Assembly: GCA_027450105.1 (NCBI GenBank)
Contig: DAIDKJ010000020.1
Location: 1 to 13,464 of the forward strand
Direction of reading: 5' to 3'
Origin: Ferrovum sp.
GTDB lineage: Bacteria > Pseudomonadota > Gammaproteobacteria > Burkholderiales > Ferrovaceae
DNA: 13,464 nucleotides
Shown here in pieces: positions 6,803 through 13,464 of the stretch; positions within the stretch are counted from its first letter, which is position 1; each line of letters starts with the position of its first letter. The notes under the pieces are model-generated. The model worked only from the letters and a program-made list of their open reading frames with translations, was not told the origin of the DNA and searched no databases. The translations under genes were made by a program, and so were the position numbers.

Positions 6803-7660
6803 TCAACGATCATCACTCCAGGCACGGCAGACCTGGGTTTGGGTACCGAGCGATGCGATCCCCAGGGTCATCACATCACCGGGTTGGAGGAAAATGGGTG
6901 AAGGCTGTTGCATGAAACCGACTCCCGGGGGAGTACCCGTACTAATCAGATCGCCAGGATAGAGCGTCATGAATTGGCTGATGTAGGAAATCAGGTGGGC
7001 AATGCCAAAGAGCAAATGACGGGTGTTGCTTGCTTGTCGACGTTGGCCGTTGACCTCTAGCCAAATCGACAGTCCTTGCGGATCAGGGACCTCGTCCGGA
7101 GTAACCAGCCAGGGTCCGACGGGACAGAATGTGTCGCAACTTTTGCCCTTGTCCCACTGGCCGCCCCGTTCAAACTGGTAAGAGCGCTCGGAAATATCGT
7201 TGACTATCACGTACCCGGCAACATGCCCAAGGGCCTTGTGGATATCGACATAGCGCGCGGTTTTTCCGATGATCACACCTAGTTCGACTTCCCAATCCGT
7301 CTTGGTTGCACCCCGTGGAATCACGATATCGTCATTGGGGCCACAGAGCGCCGAAGTGGCCTTCATGAACAGGATGGGTTCAGTGGGTAAACTCAGGCCA
7401 GACTCCTTGGCGTGTTCTGCATAATTGAGGCCCACGGCAATGATTTTGCCGATGTTTGCCACAGGACAGCCCATGCGAACATCGTCTTCAACACAGGGTA
7501 AGGATCCGGGATCGATTCCGTATAAGCGGGAGCATAGATCCTCTGCCAGGGAAGTGGCAGTGAGATCTGGAATGATGGAGGAAAGATCGTGAATTCGCCC
7601 CCGGGAATCCAGGATGCCGGGTTTTTCCTGATGGACGGGGCCGTAACGGAGTAATTTCAT
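6803..7660 (-). CDS. Fumarylacetoacetate hydrolase (FAH) superfamily enzyme
   Basis: A 285-residue member of the FAH superfamily (fumarylpyruvate/acylpyruvate hydrolases, 2-hydroxyhepta-2,4-diene-1,7-dioate isomerases, oxaloacetate decarboxylases). Visible motifs are IIAVGLNYAEHAKE (73-86, with the His83/Glu86 pair), PILFMKATSALCGPND (95-110), DWEVELGVIIGK (122-133), GYVIVNDISERSYQ (149-162), KSCDTFCPVGPWL (173-185) and GDLISTGTPPGVG (236-248). Glu124, Glu126 and Asp155 are the expected divalent-metal ligands. The family cleaves C-C bonds of diketo acids or tautomerises/decarboxylates ring-cleavage products; subfamily and substrate cannot be assigned here. It is the last gene of a minus-strand unit behind a two-component system, 47 bases after the regulator stop, and faces the U32 operon tail to tail. 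A possible AGGA lies about 12 bases before the start, rather far, but the N-terminus MKLLRYG is typical of the family. Confidence 0.92.
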   Translation of the reverse strand: MKLLRYGPVHQEKPGILDSRGRIHDLSSIIPDLTATSLAEDLCSRLYGIDPGSLPCVEDDVRMGCPVANIGKIIAVGLNYAEHAKESGLSLPTEPILFMKATSALCGPNDDIVIPRGATKTDWEVELGVIIGKTARYVDIHKALGHVAGYVIVNDISERSYQFERGGQWDKGKSCDTFCPVGPWLVTPDEVPDPQGLSIWLEVNGQRRQASNTRHLLFGIAHLISYISQFMTLYPGDLISTGTPPGVGFMQQPSPIFLQPGDVMTLGIASLGTQTQVCRAWSDDR

Positions 7661-7707
7661 CGCTGCATGGAGTCCTGTTCAAGGGAATCGGAATGGGTGT
7701 TGCATGA

Positions 7708-8355
7708 TCAGGCTTCAATAAAACCGTTGCGCAGTGCAACGATGGTCATTTCGGCGGCATTTTGTACATGAAGTTTTTGCTTGATGTGGTACAGATGCGT
7801 GCCCACGGTGCTTGGGCTGAGATGAAAATCCTGAGCCACTTCATTGACCGAACGCCCTTGGGCCAACTGCAGGAAGACCATCAGTTCCTTGTCAGTCAAA
7901 AGGTCGGCCAGGTCGGTGTCGCCAGTGAGATGCGCCAGGGCGACGGACTGTGCCAGTTCCGGATCGAGATAACGCTGGTTGAGCATGACTTGTTGCACGG
8001 CCGTGATCAACTGCTCTGGGGGACAGCGCTTGCACAGATAACCCAAGGCACCAGCCTTCAGGGCCCGTACCGGGGTGATGGCGTCATGGAAAGTGGATAG
8101 CATCAGTACGCGTGCTGCTGGATGATGGCTGCGCAGACGCTGCAGTGCTGCTATTCCGCCCATGCCGGGCATGGAGATATCCATGACGACCACATCCGGT
8201 TGTGCGCACTCATAGGCCTCGAGTACGGCTTCGCCACGATGGACTTCAATGACCTTGGCTGCGCCTGCGCCTTCCAACAGCAGACGAAAACCCATGCGCA
8301 CGAGGGCATGGTCATCCACCAGCAGAATGGTCAGAGCGTTGAGTGTGGTGTTCAT
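7708..8355 (-). CDS. NarL/FixJ-family response regulator
   Basis: A 215-residue two-domain regulator. The receiver domain (about 8-125) has the acidic pair Asp14/Asp15, phospho-acceptor Asp59 in VVVMDISMPG, the switch residue in LMLSTFHD (Ser87/Thr88) and Lys109 in LCK. A LuxR-type helix-turn-helix follows (about 152-212), with LTDKELMVFLQLAQGRS and the recognition region LSPSTVGTHLYHIKQKL. The chosen ATG has GGAG 8 bases upstream; a longer frame to 8457 would add a tail with no family resemblance. It lies 35 bases after the histidine kinase gene and is its evident partner. The promoters it binds are not known; the FAH gene behind it and the convergent U32 operon are the nearest candidates. 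Confidence 0.95.
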   Translation of the reverse strand: MNTTLNALTILLVDDHALVRMGFRLLLEGAGAAKVIEVHRGEAVLEAYECAQPDVVVMDISMPGMGGIAALQRLRSHHPAARVLMLSTFHDAITPVRALKAGALGYLCKRCPPEQLITAVQQVMLNQRYLDPELAQSVALAHLTGDTDLADLLTDKELMVFLQLAQGRSVNEVAQDFHLSPSTVGTHLYHIKQKLHVQNAAEMTIVALRNGFIEA

Positions 8356-8390
8356 GGTAAATTCTCCGTTAAATGAGTCCGAAGGAATGC

Positions 8391-9827
8391 TCAACCGGAC
8401 GCGCTTGGTGCAGAAGTGGTCTGTCTTTTGCCCATGGGCAGGCGGGCATGTACACATACGCCGCCACCAGGGAGGCTGGAGATCGATAGTTCGCCCTGTA
8501 GGGCTGCCACGCGTTCACGCATACCGACCAGGCCAAGTCCGCAGCCCGGAGGACTTGCTTGGTTGCCGCCAAGGCCGCGTCCGTTGTCTGTCAAGGTCAA
8601 TTCCAGCCATCTGTTATCCTCATGGCAGGCGACGTGGAGCTTCAACCGGACCTGCGTGGCCGAAGCATGGCGGACGACATTTGTCAGACCTTCCTGAACA
8701 AGGCGTACTACCGTGAGCGCCAGTTCGTCCTCCACCTGCAACGGCTCGGTAAAGTACTCCACTTGCAAGGTTAAATCGGGGTAATACTGCTGCCACAGAT
8801 CCAGATATCGTTGCAACGCCTGATTCAGGCTAATGCCATCCTCAGTACCAAAAGGACGAAGACGGTGCAGAGTATGGCGGATGCCATCCTGGATTTGATT
8901 GGTCACTGTAATGATGCTCTGCGCGTAGTCTTTCAAGGTGGGGGTCGCGCTGGCACGTTGCACGATGGCTCCGGCCATTGCTCGGACGGCAGTAATGCCT
9001 TGGGCCAATTCATCATGCAACTCCTGGGCAATGCTGTGGCGCTCGGCTTCCAGCCGGTCCTGTAACTGTTGTGCAAGAGCACGTGCGCTTTCCAGGCGAA
9101 CATTGTCATGCACCGCTTCGTTCAGACGGTCTGCCATGCAATTGAAGGCATGGGCCAGGCGATTCAGGTCGGGGCTGTCATACAGCGGTAGCCGGGTATC
9201 AAAACGCCCCTGCCCGGTGTATTCAAGGGCGCTTCGGATTTGATCCAGCGGGCGCAAGGCGCGGTTCAGTGCCCAGCGCACAGCCAGGAAAAGGGCTACG
9301 AGCAACGCCCCCATCCAGGCCAGGATGGCAAAGAGATTATCCCAGGCATCGAGTCCTGCGCGAGATGAATCGGGGGTGATGATCAAGGTCAGGGTTCCGG
9401 CATTGATGCGGCGTTGAGCAAACACTGGTTCCGTGAGTTGGGCAAACCAGGCGGGCGAGGCACGGCCAGCCTTGTAGCTTGGCTGGGGTGACTGGTAGAC
9501 GCGGTGACCTGTACCATCGATGACTTCAATAGCATTGGCGCGGATCCTTCCGGCCGCCTTGATCTGGTCCAGCAGTCGCTGGTTGGCCAAAGGGGAGGGG
9601 GCTTGGCGCGCTTCGCTTGCCAGGACGTTGAGCCATTGTTCGCACACACGCGCAGCCGCTTCGATTTCTTCATGTATGCTGGCCCGGGTACTGGAAAGCC
9701 AAAGCCCTCCAAGGACCAGCATCATGCTGGTAACTACTGCCGTCAACAAGAGGCTGATGCGGGTGTGCAGGCTCAGGCGGTCGACTATCAGAAAAGAATG
9801 TCTGGGCTGTATGAGCGAGGGGAACAA
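8391..9827 (-). CDS. Membrane sensor histidine kinase, NarX/UhpB (HisKA_3) type
   Basis: A 478-residue kinase: membrane helix 1 (about 24-45), a small periplasmic domain (about 46-164), membrane helix 2 (about 165-185), HAMP (about 186-240, with LRPLDQI), a HisKA_3 dimerisation domain with phospho-acceptor His271 in ERHSIAQELHDELAQG, and a HATPase domain with N-box EGLTNVVRHASA (Asn383), DNGRGLG (Asp414) and glycine loop GCGLGLVGMRERV. The periplasmic part has IEVIDGTGHRVYQSP, a small sensor-domain pattern reminiscent of LapD/MoxY-type N-termini, but the ligand cannot be read from it. It phosphorylates the response regulator encoded next. The start is a TTG: an in-frame TAG lies two codons upstream and a good ribosome site precedes it, so no longer form is possible. 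Confidence 0.93.
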   Translation of the reverse strand: MFPSLIQPRHSFLIVDRLSLHTRISLLLTAVVTSMMLVLGGLWLSSTRASIHEEIEAAARVCEQWLNVLASEARQAPSPLANQRLLDQIKAAGRIRANAIEVIDGTGHRVYQSPQPSYKAGRASPAWFAQLTEPVFAQRRINAGTLTLIITPDSSRAGLDAWDNLFAILAWMGALLVALFLAVRWALNRALRPLDQIRSALEYTGQGRFDTRLPLYDSPDLNRLAHAFNCMADRLNEAVHDNVRLESARALAQQLQDRLEAERHSIAQELHDELAQGITAVRAMAGAIVQRASATPTLKDYAQSIITVTNQIQDGIRHTLHRLRPFGTEDGISLNQALQRYLDLWQQYYPDLTLQVEYFTEPLQVEDELALTVVRLVQEGLTNVVRHASATQVRLKLHVACHEDNRWLELTLTDNGRGLGGNQASPPGCGLGLVGMRERVAALQGELSISSLPGGGVCVHARLPMGKRQTTSAPSASG

Positions 9828-9835
9828 CGTCTATA

Positions 9836-9839
9836 CTCC
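9836..9839 (-). promoter_or_regulatory. Ribosome binding site supporting the TTG start of the histidine kinase
   Basis: On the minus strand ACGGAG ends 8 bases before the TTG at 9827. The response regulator has the same ACGGAG with the same 8-base spacing, and an in-frame stop closes the frame just upstream of the TTG. Confidence 0.6.
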
Positions 9840-9874
9840 GTTTGGTGATATGAATCGAGTGATGAGCAATAAAC

Positions 9875-10141
9875 ATGCCCAAAATAATTCTTCCCTATGC
9901 CCTTCTCGATTCCAAAAATCGTGCTGATTTCATGGGGGTATGCCCTACAGGAGATGCGCGCGACGTAAACCCGCTGTGTAAGTGTGGAGCAGGCGATCCT
10001 TTTTGGGACAATCGCCGCGCTGTAATTCGCCAGAAATCCCTGGAAGATCAGGTCACTCCCCTAGATGAAGCACCCTGGATGTCGCCCGGGGGACACAGGC
10101 CGATTACCCCTGGAGGGCGGCAAGTGGAGTTCCGGGGATGA
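9875..10141 (+). CDS. Doubtful small ORF, 88 residues, overlapping the recC start
   Basis: An ATG at 9875 opens an 88-residue frame whose TGA overlaps the recC ATG in ATGA, the layout of coupled genes. The product resembles nothing I know: no membrane segment, three cysteines close together (residues 23, 35 and 37), a Pro/Gly-rich end. There is no good ribosome site before the ATG, and third-position base choice looks less GC-biased than in the neighbours. It may equally be the untranslated leader of recC read by chance. Kept only because of the ATGA junction. Confidence 0.2.
   Translation: MPKIILPYALLDSKNRADFMGVCPTGDARDVNPLCKCGAGDPFWDNRRAVIRQKSLEDQVTPLDEAPWMSPGGHRPITPGGRQVEFRG
9887..9915 (-). 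promoter_or_regulatory. Weak sigma-70-like promoter candidate for the kinase operon
   Basis: On the minus strand TTGGAA (9915-9910) and AAGAAT (9892-9887) are 17 bases apart, each matching 4 of 6 consensus bases, about 60 bases before the kinase start. The right arm of the 8-base inverted repeat overlaps the -35 box. The match is weak and could be chance. Confidence 0.25.
10126..10129 (+). promoter_or_regulatory. Ribosome binding site of recC
   Basis: GGAG lies 8 bases before the ATG at 10138, the start that aligns with the N-terminus of E. coli RecC. Confidence 0.55.
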
Positions 10142-13100
10142 CAACCATTCGCCCAGGGTTGCTGGTGTTGCATGGCAATCGCATGGAAGAACTCCGTGAT
10201 CTGACCTTGCATTGCCTAAACCAGTGGCCCTTGGAGGCGCTGGAAGAAGAAATTCTGCTGGTGCCCAGCCATGGGGCCGGGGAATGGCTGAAAATGTCCT
10301 GGGCGCAGTGCTCGGGAATTTTTGCGGCAGCCCGAGTACAGCTTCCGGCGCGCTTTCAATGGCAGTTGTATCGTCAAATCCTGGCGCCGGAGGCCCTCCC
10401 CACCACGGCCCCTCTGGATCGTGACGCCTTGCTGTGGCGCCTGATGCAGCGATTACCCGAGGTATCCACCGACCCGCGTTTCGAAGCTCTTCTGGGTCGT
10501 TTGCGTGGTGCCGATTCCGCGCAGTGGTATCAGTGGGCACAGCATCTGGCGGATCTCTACGACCAATACCAAGTCTACCGCATGGACTGGCTGGAGCTCT
10601 GGGCCCACGGTTTGACGGAGATCACTGCTGCCAACGGAAAGCGTATGGCGCTGCCGGCGCATCAGCATTGGCAAGCCCATCTCTGGCAGGAATTGGTCGC
10701 TTCGCTGGCGCCGGCGCAACGCTGCCAGATTCGTCCCGTCGTACATCACAGGGCCCTGGAGCAGTTACGTCATGCCGCCAGGCGCGTGGGTTCCATTCCC
10801 CGGCGCATTACGGTTTTTGGCGCCTCGACCTTGGCGCCAGCCATTTTAGAGCTGCTTGTGGCGCTGGCGGGACAGGTGCAGGTTCTGATGGCAGTGCCCA
10901 ATCCTTGTCGGTTTCACTGGGCGGATAGCATTGACGGGCGGGAGTCATGGGCCGGTGTGCGTCGGCGTCACCCGTTGCGCCACGGCCAGGATCTGGCCTC
11001 CCTTCCGTTGCCGCAGGCCCAGGCAGAGGGGCATCCGCTCCTGGCAGCCTGGGGACGGCAGGGGCGTGACTTCATGCGCCAGCTGGACCGCTTCGATGAC
11101 GTGGCGCAAGCCCGAGAACAGTTTGCGCTACCGCGTACGGATGTTTTTTCGGAGGAGGACGGATCAACCTTGCTGCAACAGGTTCAGGCCGCCATTCGGG
11201 ATTTGCGGCCGCTGCGGGAGCATCCGGCCACCCGTTTTCCCGCAGAAACCATCGGTCCGCAAGATCGCTCGATTCAATTTCACGTGGCCTACAGCCCCAT
11301 GCGCGAAATGGAACAATTGCACGATCAGTTGCTGGATTTGTTGGCGCAGCAGCACTACCCGACTTTGCAGCCGCGCGACATCATCGTGATGGTGCCGGAG
11401 ATTGGCCCGTGGATTCCCCGCATCAAGGCGGTATTTGGCCAGTACGCCACTCAGGATCCCCGTTTCATTCCCTTTGCGATTGCCGATCAGCCTCTGCGAC
11501 CCGATGCTCCTCTGCTTCTGGCTTTGAAATGGCTCTTGAATATCGACGGCAAGCGGATTACTACCAGCGAAGTACATGCCCTGCTGGAAGTTCCAGCCAT
11601 TGCGGCCCGTATGGGCCTCGACTCCGAAGGGTTGGAGCAGTTGCTGCGTTGGTGCACCGGGGCCGGGGTGCGCTGGGGCCTGCACGAAGATCATCGTGCT
11701 CAACTGGAATTACAGGCCTGTGCAGAGGTCTTTACCTGGCGCTATGGCCTGGAGCGAATGTTGCTGGGCTTTGCCAGTGGCAACGCACAACCCTTTCGCG
11801 GGGTCGATCCCTTTGAGGAGATCGGTGGACTCGAGGCGGAATTGGTGGGTGTGCTGGCGATGTTACTGGAGCGACTCGACCAGTGGTGGACTTGGGCCCT
11901 GCAGCCTGCATCACCGGCGCTTTGGGTTGAACGGGCTCGTACGTTGCTGGATCAATGGGTTTCTCCCCAGGATGAGGAAGAGCGCACGCTGCTGGCTAAC
12001 CTGCAGGAGGCGCTGGAAGATTGGCTGGAAACTTGTGCCGTGGCGGAATTTGCAGGCACCCTTCCCTTGGCTGTCTTCCGTGAAGCCTGGCTGGAGCGCT
12101 TGCAGCAGACGCACCAGCGTACAGGTCGATTCCTGCTGGGAGGGGTTACCTTCTGTTCGCTCATGCCCTTGCGCGCCATTCCGTTTCAGGTGGTTTGTCT
12201 GGTGGGAATGAATGAAGGGGACTATCCCCGGCAAGCCCGGGTCAATGACTTCGACCTGATGACTCTGGCTGGGCAGTATCGACCGGGAGATCGTTCCCGG
12301 CGGGAAGATGATCGCTATTTGATGTTGGAAGCATTGCTCTCCGCACGCCGCGTTCTGAGCATTAGTTGGACCGGACGATCACTCCAGGATGGCAGTCTGT
12401 GCCCCCCTTCGGTTCTGGTTTCGCAATTGCGCGACTATCTGTCTGCTGGCTGGCGCGCTGCGGGGCACGACCGGGAGCAACAGGCGCAGGAGGCCCTGTT
12501 GCAGGCGCTAACCACATGGCATCCCATGCAACCCTTCAGCAGACGCTATTTCGAGGGCCGGGCATTGCTGACCTACGCCAGCGAGTGGCGTGCTGCCCAT
12601 GACTTGCCGGACGTGCCGGCCCTTCCACAGGGTTCTGCAACCTCTGTGCAGAATACTCTGCAGCCCGTGCAGCAGGTCACATTGCACCAGCTTGCTGGTT
12701 TTTTGCGCAACCCGGTCAAAACATATTTCAAAAACCGCCTGGGAGTTCAGTTTGATGCGGACAACGAGCTGGAGCTCGACGGTGAAGTGATGGCCCTGGA
12801 CGACCTGCAGCGTCATCGCGTATTGCAGAATCTGCTGGCCAACTCACTTCGAGATCCACAAGGATCTTTGGAGCACAACGTCGCTCGCAGTATGGCCCGT
12901 TTGTCAGCCAGTGCCATGCTGCCCCTGGGGGGGCCAGGAGAGCATGAACGTCAGGCGTTGCAAGCCTCGGCGTGGAATATGTTGCATTGGTGGACCGTTT
13001 ACAGAACCTCCGCACATTCCGTCGGGGGTAAACAGCGGGTGTGTTTTGAGCAGGATGGGGTCGAACTGGAAGATTGGTTGCTGGAGTGGGGAGGACAGGA

Positions 13101-13464
13101 ACCACCCCATCAGAGTGTGGAATGGACTCCCTCTAAACTGGTTCGCCAGAAGAACGGCAAAGTCGAGATCCGCATCCAGCAATTGCTGCATTCCTGGCTG
13201 GTGTTGAATGCGGCAGCCGCACAAGCCTTTCCCCTGTCCCGGATTCTGGTGGGGCCCGATGTGGTGTTGGCCCTGCCTGCCCCGGTGCCGGAATTGGCCC
13301 AGAGCTATCTGCGTGTCTTATTGAGCGCCTGGCGTGATGGACAAGAGGCTCCTTTGCCTTGGGCGCTGCGTACGTCACTGGAGTGGTGTGCCGCCACACC
13401 GCTTCATTCAGCACAGAACCCTACAAGAAAGTCGGCCGCACGCGCGTGCTACGAGGGAGGATGG
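10138..13464 (+). CDS. recC: Exodeoxyribonuclease V subunit gamma RecC (3' truncated by window edge)
   Basis: The frame is open for 1109 codons to the right edge; E. coli RecC has 1122 residues, so little is missing. RecC is the Chi-scanning subunit of the RecBCD helicase-nuclease, splitting the DNA strands with a helicase-like but ATPase-dead core and an inactive nuclease-like C-terminal domain. The N-terminus LVLHGNRMEELRDL and LVPSHGAGEWLKMSWAQ match RecC starts. Diagnostic stretches are GVTFCSLMPLRAIPF and VVCLVGMNEGDYPRQ (about 669-698), VNDFDLM (about 702-708), RPGDRSRREDDRYLMLEAL (about 715-733) and the C-terminal PVKTYFKNRLGV (about 860-871), all close to E. coli equivalents. No frameshift or stop was found in the window. 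recB and recD are expected downstream, outside. It has its own ribosome site and is divergent from the kinase operon. Confidence 0.97.
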   Translation, partial: MTTIRPGLLVLHGNRMEELRDLTLHCLNQWPLEALEEEILLVPSHGAGEWLKMSWAQCSGIFAAARVQLPARFQWQLYRQILAPEALPTTAPLDRDALLWRLMQRLPEVSTDPRFEALLGRLRGADSAQWYQWAQHLADLYDQYQVYRMDWLELWAHGLTEITAANGKRMALPAHQHWQAHLWQELVASLAPAQRCQIRPVVHHRALEQLRHAARRVGSIPRRITVFGASTLAPAILELLVALAGQVQVLMAVPNPCRFHWADSIDGRESWAGVRRRHPLRHGQDLASLPLPQAQAEGHPLLAAWGRQGRDFMRQLDRFDDVAQAREQFALPRTDVFSEEDGSTLLQQVQAAIRDLRPLREHPATRFPAETIGPQDRSIQFHVAYSPMREMEQLHDQLLDLLAQQHYPTLQPRDIIVMVPEIGPWIPRIKAVFGQYATQDPRFIPFAIADQPLRPDAPLLLALKWLLNIDGKRITTSEVHALLEVPAIAARMGLDSEGLEQLLRWCTGAGVRWGLHEDHRAQLELQACAEVFTWRYGLERMLLGFASGNAQPFRGVDPFEEIGGLEAELVGVLAMLLERLDQWWTWALQPASPALWVERARTLLDQWVSPQDEEERTLLANLQEALEDWLETCAVAEFAGTLPLAVFREAWLERLQQTHQRTGRFLLGGVTFCSLMPLRAIPFQVVCLVGMNEGDYPRQARVNDFDLMTLAGQYRPGDRSRREDDRYLMLEALLSARRVLSISWTGRSLQDGSLCPPSVLVSQLRDYLSAGWRAAGHDREQQAQEALLQALTTWHPMQPFSRRYFEGRALLTYASEWRAAHDLPDVPALPQGSATSVQNTLQPVQQVTLHQLAGFLRNPVKTYFKNRLGVQFDADNELELDGEVMALDDLQRHRVLQNLLANSLRDPQGSLEHNVARSMARLSASAMLPLGGPGEHERQALQASAWNMLHWWTVYRTSAHSVGGKQRVCFEQDGVELEDWLLEWGGQEPPHQSVEWTPSKLVRQKNGKVEIRIQQLLHSWLVLNAAAAQAFPLSRILVGPDVVLALPAPVPELAQSYLRVLLSAWRDGQEAPLPWALRTSLEWCAATPLHSAQNPTRKSAARACYEGGW

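Larger units (their letters stand above)
9828..10137. other. Divergent intergenic region between the kinase operon and recC
   Basis: About 310 bases separate the two divergent start codons. It should hold promoters for both sides. It contains an 8-base inverted repeat GAATCGAG/CTCGATTC (9852-9859 and 9905-9912), a small hairpin GGCGAT/ATCGCC (9992-9997 and 10011-10016), the word TATGCCCT twice (9897-9904, 9949-9956) and one doubtful ORF. I recognise no RNA family or riboswitch. Confidence 0.5.

Noticed and set aside
8356..8457. Longer N-terminus of the response regulator
   Set aside because: The extension has no receiver-domain similarity and overlaps the kinase end; the ATG at 8355 has GGAG at good spacing.
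9897..9956. TATGCCCT occurring twice as a regulator binding repeat
   Set aside because: Only two 8-base copies 52 bases apart, no symmetry, easily chance.
10061..10540. Minus-strand frame over the recC start
   Set aside because: Overlaps the recC N-terminus, which aligns with E. coli RecC; the antisense product has no recognisable pattern.
10434..12211. Several plus-strand frames (10434, 10931, 11409, 11576) within recC
   Set aside because: Out-of-frame shadows of a continuous, motif-bearing recC frame.

Overview
The window looks like a chromosomal segment of a moderately GC-rich pseudomonadote. The main pointer is a recognisable RecC subunit of RecBCD; with the NarX/NarL-type two-component pair and the gene density it fits a gamma-, beta- or acidithiobacillia-like bacterium. 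The genus cannot be fixed from the sequence alone. No tRNA, rRNA, CRISPR array, insertion sequence or phage gene was seen.

Layout. (1) Positions 1-6659, plus strand: a tight six-gene operon with gaps of 1 and 12 bases or overlaps of 4, 11 and 14 bases. It encodes the C-terminal half of a UbiV-like U32 protein (cut by the left edge), a UbiU-like U32 protein, a periplasmic-binding-protein-fold protein without a signal peptide, a second UbiU-like U32 paralogue, an 848-residue ATP-dependent dikinase built like rifampicin phosphotransferase, and a short-chain dehydrogenase/reductase. (2) Positions 6660-6802: a short convergent gap. (3) Positions 6803-9827, minus strand: a second operon, transcribed as sensor histidine kinase, NarL-type response regulator, then a fumarylacetoacetate-hydrolase-superfamily enzyme. 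(4) Positions 9828-10137: a divergent intergenic region with a weak promoter candidate, a loose inverted repeat and a doubtful small ORF. (5) Positions 10138-13464, plus strand: recC, open to the right edge and probably lacking only its last few dozen codons.

The interesting part is region 1 with its convergent neighbour. U32 proteins of the UbiU/UbiV class carry iron-sulfur clusters and, in ubiquinone synthesis, hydroxylate rings without O2. Here three U32 proteins sit with a dikinase of the kind that phosphorylates a small molecule, an oxidoreductase, a soluble binding-fold protein of the shape that has also evolved into enzymes (MqnA, Thi5), and nearby a FAH-fold enzyme under a two-component system. 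My inference is an undescribed small-molecule (possibly aromatic, quinone or cofactor) modification pathway in which O2-independent hydroxylation is followed by phosphorylation and redox steps. The substrate is not visible from the sequence. recC is an unrelated housekeeping neighbour.
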